Of a stretch of DNA of 64,000 nt, positions 36,572 to 61,156 are shown piece after piece. The DNA is taken from positions 1-64,000 of the forward strand of contig OX638133.1 of assembly GCA_951804985.1 (NCBI GenBank). Reading direction: 5' to 3'. The translations under genes and the position numbers were made by a program. Position 1 is the first letter of the stretch; the number at the start of each line of letters is the position of its first letter. A model generated the notes under the pieces. It was not told the DNA's origin. It did no database searches and saw nothing but the letters and a program-made list of their open reading frames with translations. Source of the stretch: Dryomyza anilis (taxonomy: Eukaryota; Arthropoda; Insecta; Diptera; Dryomyzidae).

Positions 36572-38410
36572 ATCCAACAACAGCAACAAAAAAACATGCC
36601 ACAGAATGGTTGTTGTTCTTTTGTGTGCAATTCTTTATGAGAGAGTGTTATGCACTAACCACAGTGAGCGCAGGCAACTGCAGTACTCATTGTCATACGA
36701 TTGTTGTAATTTAGTTTTTACGCTTTTTAGATTTTTTTGTTTTATAATTATAAAAACGTAACCATAGCACGCTCTACAATAGATTAATACGAATCGTTTG
36801 ATACCAGTATCATTAAAATCTGTTCTGAAATGTGGTCGGTTAGTGCAAGAGAAAAGTTTTGTTTTATTAATATAGATGCAGTACACCGGAAAAAATAAAC
36901 CAAATTTTTTTCAAAAAAATCGCGCGAGTATTTCTCTAAAAAAAGATGTATATTAGTATGGTTGCAATAGCTATTGGAATTTTGATGGTACAAATTAACA
37001 TGTCCATAAATAAATTATGGCTACACCAAGTTAGATATTCCAGAAATGCTTCTTAATTTGTGTTAAAATAAAAAATTCATCTACTGTCAAAAGCAATTTC
37101 TACAAAATACTGCTGTAAAAAGCGTACGTACAATTTTAAAAGCTTTCTTCTTCGAACACATGCAACCCAAGAGCAAAGCTTTCCTCTTCGAACACATGCA
37201 AGACAAGAGCGTACTAAACAACCAAAGTTTTGATATAGCTACCATCACTTCGTTTAGTCGTTGTGCTCGCGTTGTGTTAAACGAAAGGAAAATTAAATCA
37301 TTTCCTTTCAAATGAAAACGCGTTACTGTGAAGTGGACATTTGCAATATACATTAATGCATATTGGAAAAAATTGGATTTAAAAATGTATATTTTGAATA
37401 TTGCACAACTGTTTCATATGCAAAATACTTGCATGAGTTTGGTGAAGAGTTTGTGAAACAACACACAACAAAAGAAATAAAATTATGCAGAACAAAAGAA
37501 ATAAAATATTATTATTACTATTGAATTATACAAAAAGTTAATAAAATACCAAGATTAAATATTTAAATGTGCAAATATAACAATTGCAAATGTGATTATA
37601 AACAAAAACAATAAAATTTCACTTGTGACCAAGAAGTTTCGTAACCTTTTTCAACAGTATTGATTTATTTGAAATGCAGCGCAGAGCAGTTAAGAGTACT
37701 ATATGGTGTTTATTTTGTGAATTTATATCTACAAATAATATTACAATTTATATTTATTTAAGTTTAAGTAATACTTTTATTTCTGAAGTTAGAATTTATT
37801 GTATAATTCGCGATTCCACAAATAATGTTTTTCATAGCTTACAATGGCCCACATTTTCGTGACTTTTGTGTCATGTACTGACTAATACATATACACAACA
37901 CGCGACATAACAACTACAGCAAATATTGACAGAACATTTCTACCACAATTATTCACTAGCTGTAACGAACTGCAACAATATAATATTCAAGAAATTTTAA
38001 TGTGTAGGATTCATCCATTCGCTTCAATTATCTACTGCTACTGCAAAAGAAGAAGAAGAAGTAACAATTATCTTATTTAAGTATTTAGTCGTTGGGCGGC
38101 AAATATCGGTCCGAGCCATGAAACAGGATACACATGTATTTTTGAGATGCGCCATTAGGTACTGTAAGACTATAAAATCTTAAACCATTGAAATAATATA
38201 TTGTCGCTTTAATGACAAAATATGTGTATATATGCAAAGCCACAGAAAGAGGACATTAATCTTTCCATATTTTATTTTGCATTTTACTTTTAAGAAAATG
38301 CAAAAGAATAAAAACAAAACGAAAGTTATGCTTTTTCCGACTATTCGAGGATTAGGATTAGGAAATATAAGTGATTTAAAAACTGTGATTATATTTCAAA
38401 AAAAAAGAAA
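36572..38410. other. Spacer without a recognisable gene
   Basis: Only short uncorroborated frames are present. At 37,141-37,205 a ~35-bp phrase containing TTCGAACACATGCAA is duplicated in tandem. Confidence 0.5.
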
Positions 38411-38697
38411 ACGAGTTGGCAAAGTTAGGTAACATGGATAAGTTCGGTCACATGAGTCGGACTTTTATAGTCGGTCGAGCCCTACACTCTTGGTAGATAT
38501 ATTATTGGTTTAATTTTGTGGGATAATTGATTGTATACATGATTTTGTAAATTTTATTCATAAAACCAGTTAAAAATCGGAAAATATATATATTTTTTTA
38601 AGTTGTCGGATCACACCCATACTGTCCACGCATCCTAAGGGGCGTTTTAATATCTGCACAAAGTTAATATACCCTGTACCTCATAGGTGTAGGGTAG
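38411..38697 (-). mobile_element. Shortened reverse copy of the 'TACCCTACACC' repeat
   Basis: Read on the - strand it begins TACCCTACACCTATGAGGTA and ends at GCCAACTCGTTT, sharing both ends with 35,729-36,521. It is only ~287 bp, so it is an internally deleted copy. Confidence 0.75.
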
Positions 38698-40344
38698 GGA
38701 TCCCCAACTCACCAGCCCGCGGCTGACTACGTGGACAATCGAGGGCTAGCCGAGTGGTATCTACGGGCAGAAATTTAAAATAATTATTCACTTCTTTTTT
38801 ATAACATTTATATAATTTTCGCTTGAAAAAAAATATTATTTGTTATAATATAAATATATATTGTTATTTGTAAAATGTTTTGGGATATAAAATTTGTGTC
38901 TCAAACTCGACTATTTTCTAACCTGACATAAATAAAATTCGTTGTTTTGTTAAGAAAGAATTATTCAAAAATACTGTATTTTGTACATGTTATTTTTGTT
39001 AAATCCAATCTTATATGTTCTTAATCTGTTTATAAAACTTGGCAAGTTAAAAAAAAGTTATTGCAAAAAAGTCAAGCAAATTATTAATATTTGTTTTGTA
39101 ATCAATAAGATTTATTATAATATACATTAATCGTTAACATACAAACTATACAATAATAAATGAAAATATAAATCATTAATTAAATGATATGTTCTACTGT
39201 GCGCAGTCGACTTCAACTCTACGTATTCAACCCCAATAGTAAATAGTAATTGTCGACCTATTCTTAAATTTACTTTATTTAGTTATTCTTGCTTAAAACC
39301 CTCATTATTTAAATATAACCAATAAAAACCACATAAACAAAATTTTTTGCAAGTGTGAAAAAACACAAATTTACTAGTATTATATTTAAAATAAATTTAA
39401 ACGCCCCAAAATAAGTATCAGATAAAACAACAACATTTAGTCAAAAATTCAATTTTACATTAATATTTTGTCTTAAATGTGATACATTTAACAATTTCTA
39501 CTGGGTTCATTTGTACAAAGCAGCGTTGACCTACTCGTACAAAGTCGCACGATTGACTGATAGCTTTCGCAGGTCACACGAACTTATATTCGCTGCACTC
39601 GCTCTAACTCTAAAAATCCATTTCCGCTTCACCGGTCATCATATTTTTTTTATTTTATTTAAATTCTAACGTATTTAAAAATTGTTGCTTCAGAATTCTT
39701 CTGAACAAACTAAATATTTTCAAACAAATTCAATTCGAAGTTTTAAATAATGTCAAATATCATTCGTTCCAAGTTCTACGAATTGTCAATCCATTAAAAT
39801 TGGCATTTTTTAAGAAATTTATATAAAATGCAAAATATAAATTTGAAATGTTAATGAGATAGTAGAAATGATCTTAAACTTAAAAAGTGTGACATAAATT
39901 TAAATTGCATGCTATCTCTTTGTTGGCAGGCATATACATTGTATATTTATTTATTCATTTGTTTTATTCGTAAATAGATCTCGAAGTAGATTTAGCTGGC
40001 CACCTGCCAAAGTTCAATGTGGACATAGAGCACATGCATATTTTGTAAACAAAACATTTTTATTTGCGTACTACTTAATATGTTGACATTAATTTAATAC
40101 ACTCGATGTCAACTGAAGAGCAATGTGATTGGAACAGATATTGATGCCAACCACCCCTAAGTCGGCCATGGCAAATTGCACTTTGTTCCAAAGGTCTCCA
40201 AAATGATTCTTGTCGTCTATATATTTTATACCATTTAAGCATATATTATAAATGTTTTCTTTTAAGGGAATTAAAAACGTATCGTTTGAAGATAACTGTA
40301 ATCAAAAGTGTCGTAACTTTTTATACACTTTATAGAATTATGAA
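38698..40344. other. Spacer; possible isolated transposon end at its left border
   Basis: The left border (GGGATCCCCAACTCACCAGC followed by CCGCGGC) resembles ends of some hAT elements, but no partner end was found. The rest is AT-rich with no gene recognised. Confidence 0.35.
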
Positions 40345-41447
40345 ATAACTAGCTGGACCCGTGCACGACTCGTACCAAGATTTTGTGAATCCATAGATAT
40401 AAAGCGAAAACATTATTATTATTTTTTATATCAGGGGCCCGTGCTTCGCTGTGGAAGTTTTTATTGGTTTTATAAATGTAGTAACCAAATAATAATTCTC
40501 CGCCAAAACAACTTGTCTCAAAACAACTTTTCAGATAGTAGAATATTTCGCCGTAGAATTCTTCCCAGTAGAAATCTTCGCCGTAAAATTCTTCCCCATA
40601 GAACGCTTTACCGTAGAATTCTTCCCGGTAGAACTCTTCCCGGTAGAATTCTTCCCCGTAGAGTTTTTCCCAGTAGAAATTTTAGTGTAGTTAGTTTTAA
40701 TGTGGTGAGTTTTAGTGTGCTGAATTTTTAGTGTGGTGAGTTTTAGTGTGGTGAGTTTTGGTGTGGTGAGTTTTGGTGTGGTGAGTTTTAGTGTGGTGAG
40801 TTTTAGTGTGGTGAATTTTTAGTGTAGTGAGTTTTAGTGTGGTGTATTTTATTGTGGTGAGTTTTAGTGCGGTGAGTTTTAGTGTGGTGAGTTTTAGTGT
40901 GGTGAGTTTCGGTGTGGTGAGTTTTTAGAATGGTGAGTTTTAGTGTGGTGAGTTTTAGTGTGGTGAATTTTTAGTGTGGTGAGTTTTAGTGTGGTGAGCT
41001 TTATTGTGTTGAGTTTTAGTGTGGTGAGTTTTAGTGTGGTGAATTTTGGTGTGGTGAGTTTTAGTGTAGTGAGTTTTGGTGTGGTGAGTTTTAGTATGGT
41101 GAATTTTTAGTGTGGTGAGTTTTAGCGTGGTGAGTTTTATTGTGTTGAGTTTTAGTGTGGTGAGTTTTAGTGTGGTGAGTTTTAAAGTGGTGAATTTTAG
41201 TTGTTTGTTTCATCTTTTTAGATTGTATGTGCTGAGTTATGTCGTTTTGAAAGTTTAGGTTGTATGGGAGGTACCACGCCCCTTTGCCCAATCCCGCCCA
41301 TATATAGCCTATGACACCCTCCGGACTCCTTAGTATCCTGTGGCAAAATTTCAGTTAAATCGGTTCAGCGGTTTAGACGTGATGCTGGAACAAACAGACA
41401 GACAGACTGACAGACGGACGAAGAGTTTTATATATATAGATAGATAG
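40345..41447. repeat. Interspersed repeat containing two minisatellites
   Basis: Starts AACTAGCTGGACCCGTGCACG. A second similar start, GGGCCCGTGCTTCGCTG, lies at about 40,436. It ends with AAATCGGTTCAGCGGTTTAG, a GACAGACAGACTGACAGACGG tract and GTTTTATATATATAGATAGA. The framework resembles widespread arthropod interspersed repeats. About 40,545-40,680 is a ~20-bp minisatellite (CCGTAGAATTCTTCCC). About 40,682-41,205 is a 15-bp minisatellite (GTGGTGAGTTTTAGT), roughly 35 copies. Open frames across them are periodic artefacts. Confidence 0.75.
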
Positions 41448-42646
41448 AACTTTTCAAAAATAGTTCTCTCAAAAAAAAATATTTGTATTTTCTATTTATT
41501 TTTTAAATTTTATTATTATTTTTATACTTTATTTATTTATATATTTCTTTATTCGTTTGAATATTACAGTTTTAACTGTTGCAGTTTAATTATAACAGTT
41601 TGAGATTTTTGCTTCCATAAGTAACATTCGAAGTGAATTTAATTTTTTTTACGTTTAATATAAATGTTAATGGACCAAAACGCAAAAAAACGAAATCATA
41701 ATTTCAATGAATAATTATAGTGTTGTTGATTACTTCGAATTCCATGTCAATTTCTTGGAATTTTTCGAATACCTAATCGTAGAAATAATGAATTAATATT
41801 ATCTAATGTGAGATTTAACAGTTGCATGATTTTAATTTTTTTTTTATTTTTGTCCCTAAAAATCGTATGAACATTTTTTTTTTGAAACGTAACAAACATT
41901 TTTGCTTCATTTAACTCAAATTGTTTTTTCATTGTATTTAAAATTTTATTATATTACTTTTATTCAAAAGCATAGAAATTATGCACTGCACGTTAAAAAT
42001 AGTCCACCAGTCCATAACAGACATCTTCAACAATATAAGAAAACTTCAAATCTACTTCCAAATAATGTAATGTCTACTCTGAGAACGTTTATAACTCCTA
42101 AACAATAAGGCATACCAAAAATGTTATACATGAAGAAAATGATACCACATAAGTATACTTTTAGATGCATTTATAAAAACTATTAACAGTATTCAACTTA
42201 ATGTGATTTCAGAAAAATATATGTGTGCACGTTTTGGTCCATATTCATTTGTCTACGAGATGCAAAATATTTTAACATGTTTACTACCAAGTTCACTGCC
42301 ATAATTTGCAGCTATTATAAGAAATAGTTAAACTAATAAATATCTAAATATTTTTTAAATTACAGTCATCGAGAAATTTCTAATATCTTATAAGTAAATG
42401 TGAACAAAAATCGGAAGTCAGAAAAATTGTTGCAGGTTCCCACAGACTACGACAAGTTCCAGTTTATCAGTTTCAAATATTAAATGAGACAATATTAAGG
42501 AAAATATTAAATACAGAACCAGGCAACAAACCCGCACCAGGTTAGCATTCTTTAAATTTTATTATAATGATGAATGCATTTGGTAATACCGAATTTTATT
42601 TAGAAAATCGTATTCAGAGCACTATAATTTTAACGTACACTTCAAG
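41448..42646. other. AT-rich upstream region of the Ly6-type gene, with possible 5' UTR exons
   Basis: No protein gene was recognised. Splice-like borders bracket a stretch from TTCCCACAG (about 42,443) to CACCAG/GTTAGC (about 42,541). ATTTTATTTAG ends at 42,603, just before the coding exon. These could be non-coding leader exons. Confidence 0.35.
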
Positions 42647-54007
<11,361 letters not shown>

Positions 54008-55136
54008 AAAGTCAAACCAATTAGTCTGCAACAAAACTAGTTGTATATATATTTTTTTGTAAATTTAACTTTATTAATATATTTTTAATATTTTTGGTTT
54101 CCAGCAAAGTGCTTGACTATTAAATACTATACTGCATAGCTTTATTTTTTGTTGTCAACCTTTCTGAACCTTGAAAGTATTTAGTTGAAAGGTTATACAT
54201 TTTTCGTTTGATTTCTTAATTTAAACATTTAGAAAACACTTGAAATCTTCTACAGAATGGAGACTGTATGGGTAAAATCCGAATCAGATTTATATAAATT
54301 GACATAATTACAAATATTGGCTTGATATTGCATCCGAAGATTAATGCATGTTGTTCAGTAGCATTTGCAGATGTATTTAAATAATTCCCTATTTTAACTA
54401 ATGCACTAAACACTCAAAACCTATTAAATACTTGGAGTAGCAGGGTAGCCGTCGTCTGAGCAGTACTAAATAGTAAAAAAAGTTTTTGTTTTGTTGATTG
54501 AAAAACTAGTGCAATTAATTATGTTTTTGTATTGAATTCTTCCATTTGTAGTTAATTTATTTTGTTAACCTCTAAGTTAAAATAAAAAAAATCACTAATC
54601 TAAAAATTTTAAATTATTCTAACAGCATCCTTAACTATCGCTCCAGTTAGTATTGTTACAATTACTCTTAAGCCATGTAAGTTAAGCATATTTAGACATA
54701 TAGAATTCATGCATCAATGATAATGAAAATGATGATAATGCTCAGCTATAGTTATACTACATAGTACGTATCGTACATTGGAAATTGTGTACATACCTCA
54801 TGTTTATAATTTGTTATTTAGTTTTGTAAATTTTAAGTTGTAAATTTGGCATTGTTATTATTAATTGTATGTATTTCATATAACTCAACTAATTAGTAAT
54901 AAATGTAAGCGTTATATTGACTTAAATATAATAATTAGCATCATATCAATAAACTATACAATTAACTTGATCCAATGTCTACGACATCAAAAGTGATAAT
55001 AAGGTAAAAGTAACATTTTGAGTTTCTTTTGGACCGCATAATTAGTATTCATTAGTTTAATTTTATACATAGTAGTTAGTGTATATAGCGTTAAGTTTTT
55101 AATTGGCAAATGTTCTTTGTTTCAAAATAAAATAAA

Positions 55137-55140
<4 letters not shown>
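54008..55140 (+). other. Presumed 3' UTR of the Ly6-type gene
   Basis: AT-rich non-coding sequence ending at an AATAAAATAAAA cluster (55,126-55,137), the best polyadenylation signal; earlier AATAAA-like sites exist near 54,899. The cluster is followed immediately by a (TA)n tract. Confidence 0.45.

Positions 55141-55190
<50 letters not shown>
55141..55190. repeat. (TA)n microsatellite
   Basis: Uninterrupted alternating TA of about 50 bp directly after the polyadenylation cluster of the Ly6-type gene. Confidence 0.97.
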
Positions 55191-55192
<2 letters not shown>

Positions 55193-55594
55193 TTTATTTT
55201 TGAATTCATATATTCAAAACACAGCGTTGTTTTGCTTTATTCTTTAATTTTTAGCTTTATATGCAATAATAATGACCATCTTTTTCTATAGATTTCCTAT
55301 TTTATTTCTGTTGCTTAAATTTAATCGTTTCCATGTACTCTGTCTTGAAAAATCCGTCCAAAACCACTACAATATATGAGGTTTGGGCAGAGCATAATGA
55401 TTAGAATATTAATATCACACTTGATTAGACAAAGAATCAAAAAGAAGTAAACGGACTACTTTTTTTATTTTGTTTTTTTTTTTGCTATTTTTATACTATT
55501 TTCAGATTATTGATAATTGATATTTAATTATTGATAATTGATATTTAATTATTTTTTAGATTATTTTGCGACTACTTACTTCAAAAAAGTTAAA

Positions 55595-56115
55595 AATAAT
55601 ACACTAAGAAAAAAAAACATTGGTTAGAACAACAATAAATAGTGGTTGTTTAACATTTTAAAGATTTTGGTATTTTCAAACCAAAAAATTGTAATTTAAA
55701 AAAAAAATTGTTTGGTATAAATTTTAAAAAATTGTAAAATTATACCAAACAATTAAACATAGTTAATTGTAATAGTTACATCAACTAATTTACAACTTGT
55801 CTTACTGTGATAGAATTACTATGACATTGTTATTCAAACTCTCTTGGTTCAAACTCATTGTGGTTTGCCGTTATGGTTTTCTCCTATTTTGATGCTGATA
55901 TTTTTGGTAATTACATTGTCAGTTGACAACTAAAGTGTTTGACAACAAGAACGTTGGCAAATTCAACTATTTTACTAGTTGTTGTGAATTTAACAATTTC
56001 CAGTTGGTTGTTACAACTATTTTCCTTCATAGGCGCTATAACAACCAAGTTTTTGGTTGATCTTACCAATTTTTTTATATCAACTGGTTGTATAAAAATG
56101 TAATCGAATACTTTT
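55595..56115. repeat. Probable MITE remnant rich in GTTG/CAAC
   Basis: Begins CACTAAGAAAAAAAAACATTG, similar in style to the CACCCAGAAAAAAA MITE end. It contains a hairpin, TTGTTTGGTATAA / TTATACCAAACAA (about 55,709-55,757), and many GTTG/CAAC tetramers in both orientations. No matching right end was found. Confidence 0.45.
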
Positions 56116-59100
56116 TCAAATAACATCAAATAACACTACGCAACAAATGAATTAATTTTTTATATCCACGATCTTAGTATCTTAGAATTTGAGAATCTAA
56201 TCAACCCTCAGATGTTGGATAATTTCTAAAGATTTTAAGTTATTACGAAAACGAAAAAGACAATTCTCCTATATTTTATATCGGCCAATTTAACTTTTTA
56301 ACGATTTTTTATAGGTCTAATTTGATTATTATATATATTTTTAATGAATTATGAAAATCATATTCAGCCCAATTCTAAATAAATACTCCCTTTTTATTGA
56401 AATTACATACAAAGCTTTTTTCTCCCAAATATTTGTGGGAATATTTATATAGAATTAGGCTTACTAAAAATTTAATTTTAAATTTTTATATTTTTGCCTT
56501 TGACTGGTCTTGCATTTTTTAGCAATATCCAACAACTAGTAGGAGGTATTGATTAGAATCTTGAAGTACATCGGAATACCATACAATGATCGCTGTTTTT
56601 TTAATTATCCTATCTAATCTGAAAAAAAAAAATAAAAAAGTATTATATATCCGATAATCTATTTTTGATTCTTTTCGTTTGAAAATCAAGTATCTCAAAT
56701 TGTATTTGAGATACTTGATAAATGGATATTTAGATCTACCATAATTATATTGAAATGTAATATTTCAATTATTTCCATATGCGCGTTTCCAATATGCTTG
56801 AAGGTAAGTTATTAATGTTTTCTAATCTTACAATAGCACTTCAAAAAGCTTCAATAAAGCAAAACGTGTAATTAATACTAAATAAAAACTATTGTCTTCT
56901 TGTGTAGCTAATATATTTACAAAATTCGATGGCCTATTTGAAATATTTACCTTATAAAGAAAATAATAAAAGTATAAACCACGGAAACATTCAAAACAGC
57001 TTCCCACAGAACTTGTGCATGTGAATGATTTTTTGAGAGTAGATCATTCAAAGCCCCCAATTACACTTTGGTATTAGATAAATGCTCGACTAATTTCGAA
57101 ATGATCCAATGTGTTTTACACAATACTTACAAAGTATTTTAGAAAATTTTAATTACTACTATTCTTTTTATATTTGGAATGCATTTGTTAAAGTAAATAA
57201 TATTTTATTCACACTTTTCCTAATCTTCATTCTTTTCTTATGTATGTTTCATGTATCGTTATTACTTAAAATTCAACTATTAAAACACTTACATAAATCT
57301 TCAACATTTTTATTACTATTTACATTAGAATCATTGTAGTGTTCCCACTCTTAATAAAACCAATAATTTTTCTTCTTCAGCTACGTTTCTCAATTTTCAT
57401 TGTAGGATATAAAAAAAGAGTAAATTTTTACTAATGCTAGGCGCGAGTATAAAATTGGCTTTGAAACAATATATGCTAGACGAGTGCTATTTGAGCTGCA
57501 AATAAGAATGTATTATGTATGAAACTATATAAAGCATAATTTCAACTAATAAAAAATTCAAAATTTCTTTAAAATTTATGTTTTAATTAACTGAACTCAA
57601 TAGAAACAAAACACGTAAAAAGACAAAATGCGAAATAAATTTTTAGACAAACAAACCATAGATTCCTCACAATGCAAAAAGCACTAAATATTTTAAATCT
57701 CTCCAATGAATCGTTGATGTTGATGAAAGTTTTATTAAAATTTTTTTCGTTCATCACATTTGAATTTAATCTCTCCTGCGTACAACTTATATTCACTCTT
57801 TTTCATCTTTACCACACACTGTAAAATATAACACAAACTAAAAACTACTTCATATACGAAAAAAATTTATAAATAAATAATTTCTCCGCAACATGTGCAA
57901 AATATTTAAAACAAGAAAAGAATTTCCCAAAAGGAAACAACAAAAAAGTAGCGGTCATATTTTGCCAGATTTGATATCCAAATGAAAAATATTTCCGTGA
58001 ACATTTCGATGTCTCAAACAACGAAAATATTACATAAAGGTGCTTTTTCACATACGATACCACTGTCTGATTCTAATTTTTTCATCATGTACCACCATCG
58101 CAACCATGTGCAGCAAACAGAAATAAATATGACAAAAATGTACCGAAAGATCCAGTCATTGGGGTACATTTTTTGGAAAACATGAATGGATGTTCTTTAT
58201 GGAAAACGTTTCTTAAAACGAAACGCCGTTTGCATAAACAACATAGACAATTTCATGCATTTTTCTGAGCACATCCTGGAACGAATTAAAAACCAGCCAC
58301 TACCGATCAGCAGCAACCATGTCGGGCTTCCTCTACACGTTACGATTTACGAACGACGACTTCAGTTTAGAAATTAAAATACTAAATGTTGTAAGCTTTT
58401 CGAGTGACAGAGAGCAAAATAATAAATTCACTAAATGAAGACAGATAATAGTTAAATGCACTAGACATATTTGCTCACAATTTTTTAAGCTTCAACAAAA
58501 GCTTTAATATTTTTAATATTTCTTAAATAAGTATTTGCTAAATTTTAAGCTTTGTAAAAAAACCGTTAATAGTTTTGTATTCAATATGCTTGAGCCTAAC
58601 TTAAAAGCTGTTTCATACAAGCTTTTTAATTATATAGCTTTAAAACTGACATCTGTTGCTAAACTCTAAAGCCATTCATAATAAAATCTGTTGATATGAT
58701 TTATATATCAACGCTTTTTATAGTTTAGCAATAGAAAACTTTAAAGATTACTTGTTAATTTTACATTTATCTTATCTTATTTGATTTCCGAAGAAAGTTC
58801 TCTTGTTATATAGGAATATCATGGTTCCTTTTGTAAATTATACTAAGTTAATACTTGACATTTTATTACAAAGGAAGCATTTAAGCTAATTTTTTTTTGT
58901 TAAAAAGTAAATTAAGATCAATTAATTACAATAGCTATACAATCAAATATACAATGTGTTAATAAAGAGCAAAATCATTAAAAATGTTAAATCGTTTGCA
59001 TAACTCACTTACATCATCATGCTATTACATATCGAATAAAATGGAATTAATTTATTTAAATGCTGTTGAATGGAAATATATTTAAAAAGTGAGAAGTAGA

Positions 59101-59380
59101 AGAAGCCTTAACGTGAATATCGAGTTTTATGCACGAGAAACGCTTAATAATTTGTAAAATCATTTCTATATATTATATAAAATAATACAATACACATTTC
59201 TTTAATAAGCCTACAATCGTATCTAGTATTTGTGAAAGTAATTCAAAATTTATAGCATCAAAGCATAAAACTTAAAGACATTATTTTGTAATCAATAATT
59301 CTGTTTTACAAAAATGTAACAAATATTTAAATTATAACATTTGCAAATTGTTACGATAATTAAATTTAGTTTAGAATAAA
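56116..59380. other. Intergenic AT-rich region
   Basis: No recognisable gene. 57,960-58,380 is somewhat less AT-biased, with several overlapping short frames (for example one starting MDVLYGKRFLKRN at 58,186), but no family, splice structure or start context supports coding. AATAAA in the - direction at about 59,382-59,387 could be the cyclin H polyadenylation signal. Confidence 0.5.
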
Positions 59381-59640
59381 TGTTTATTGTTGTCTGTAAC
59401 ACACTCAGCATAGCGTGATAAAGGATAAAAAAACAACCAATATCCAACAAATCGAAATTTGAAAAAGATTGTAACAAATATTTGAATAAAACGATATTAT
59501 AACGATTACCGACCAAAGTGTTTATCTTTAAGTTATTAGGATATCTCTTTATTACAAAAATTAAAGCAAAGTATTCCATATTTTCATTAGGATTATTAGA
59601 TACAACTGGTAAACTTGCCTTTTTAAACACACACAGCAGT

Positions 59641-60895
59641 TTATTCCTGGCTCATATTTAACATGGACACCTCAGCACTAGAATCTGCCACATGATACGA
59701 CGAGTCGAGGATTTCCAAATCATCATCGCACAACATTTTGCGCATGCGCTCCTTATAGCTGCAAACAAAATAATTGTACTCAAATATACTATACCCATTT
59801 ACTAATAAACACCTACATTTGACTATCGGGATTATTTTCTTGGTTTCTACATTTTTCCAGTTTCTTCTCTATGACCTTCACTTTGTCTTTAGCCGGCACT
59901 TCGAGGCACTTAACCATCAAGCGTATTTCTAAATAAATAAGAGTTATTTTCGACATTTCATATAGAACACGAGGCTCACTTCGCACAGCTTCAATAAGCA
60001 CCGGCAACTTGTCACGAGCCGCTTGAAACAAACTCTCGGTGACGTAGCTGTCCAGATTTTCTTGCTCTTTGCTGGCAGCATGCAACACAGCCGCCAAAGC
60101 GATTTGCGAGGGTGCATATAGCAAACACGCATTTGTTAGAAATGTTTTCTCAATGAATTCATCTATATGTGGACGCAGGCGTTCCGGATTCGGCATGGAG
60201 CAGCGTGTCTATTCAAATAAACATTGATGACAAATGTCAATTTTTGCAGATAAGAAATGGGTGCACACACCTTGATGTCAATAAGAAATCCCTCAATTGG
60301 TCTGTAAGGATTATGTATGGTCAGATAGTAATTGAGTTGTTTCATGAGCAGCAGCTCATTCGAAAGTATGATGTCCATGGCTTTGTTGCGGTCCCCTTTA
60401 ACATTGCCCACAAACTGTCCAATGGACACATTAAACTCTTCCACTTTGCAGGCGAGATAAACGCAGGTTGCTCTGTTTCAGAGATAGATGAAGTCTTCAA
60501 TACAAAAAAGCTATATATTACTTACAAAATTTCCTTGGGATGGTAGTCCATGGGTGAGTTGTTCAGATAGAAACGTTTAAAGTAGTGAAAGGCTGTACCA
60601 ACTATGCACTTCGGCATTGGTGGCTCGAAGCGCCGGCAGAAATCCTTCAGGTAAAGTTCGTACTGCTTGAGCAGCAGGCGTTCCTCATCGGGTGTAAGAA
60701 AATACAATTCACGTTGTTCAGGCTGTGCAAATTTTGTTTAATACATTAATTTTAGTGAAACTCATAGCGAAGACTCACAATCATTGCGGCTCCATGTGCC
60801 TCAATAAAAATCGAGTTTTGTTGAATACGAAGTTCATTCAGCTGTTTATCGTTCGAAAATGTCCAGAATTTCTTTTGCGAACTCAGCGGAAACAT
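59641..60895 (-). CDS. CycH: Cyclin H, regulatory subunit of the CDK-activating kinase in TFIIH
   Basis: Cyclin H pairs with Cdk7 and Mat1. The complex phosphorylates the T-loop of other CDKs and, within TFIIH, the RNA polymerase II C-terminal domain. Exons on the - strand: 60,895-60,779, 60,722-60,526, 60,472-60,271, 60,208-59,980, 59,928-59,817 and 59,758-59,641. All have GT-AG borders and consistent phase, giving 324 aa. The N-terminus [15 protein letters not shown] is the family signature. The first cyclin fold includes [27 protein letters not shown] and [12 protein letters not shown]. The second includes [20 protein letters not shown], then the C-terminal helix with NPDS and YKERMRK. The tail is acidic. 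The five introns are 51-62 nt. The cyclin fold appears intact. Identification rests on family sequence as I know it and is firm. Confidence 0.97.
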
Positions 60896-61156
60896 TTTAA
60901 TCTGTTTAGTGGCTTTTTTGTTTACACGAATATTTCCGTCAGTTTAAATTAATTATAACAGCTGTTAGAGTTGCCATATAAAAGGAAATGTCAAAAAGCC
61001 ACCGATTTCTTTTTGATAACAGGCGAAAGTCCACTTCGAATTTCGGAAATCTTGACTTTTCCAACGCCTTGTGAATTTTTGTTGAAAAATAAATTTTAAG
61101 AATTTAATTATATCCCAAACTCCTAGATTCATAATAGGCTCAATTTCAACAAATTA

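Noticed and set aside
41091..41291. - strand frame of repeating Lys-Thr-His-His-Thr
   Set aside because: Direct read of the 15-bp minisatellite; five-residue periodicity follows from the DNA repeat.
60169..60546. 125-codon + strand frame over the cyclin H gene
   Set aside because: It crosses cyclin H exons and introns antisense and has no family resemblance; the - strand exons account for the sequence.
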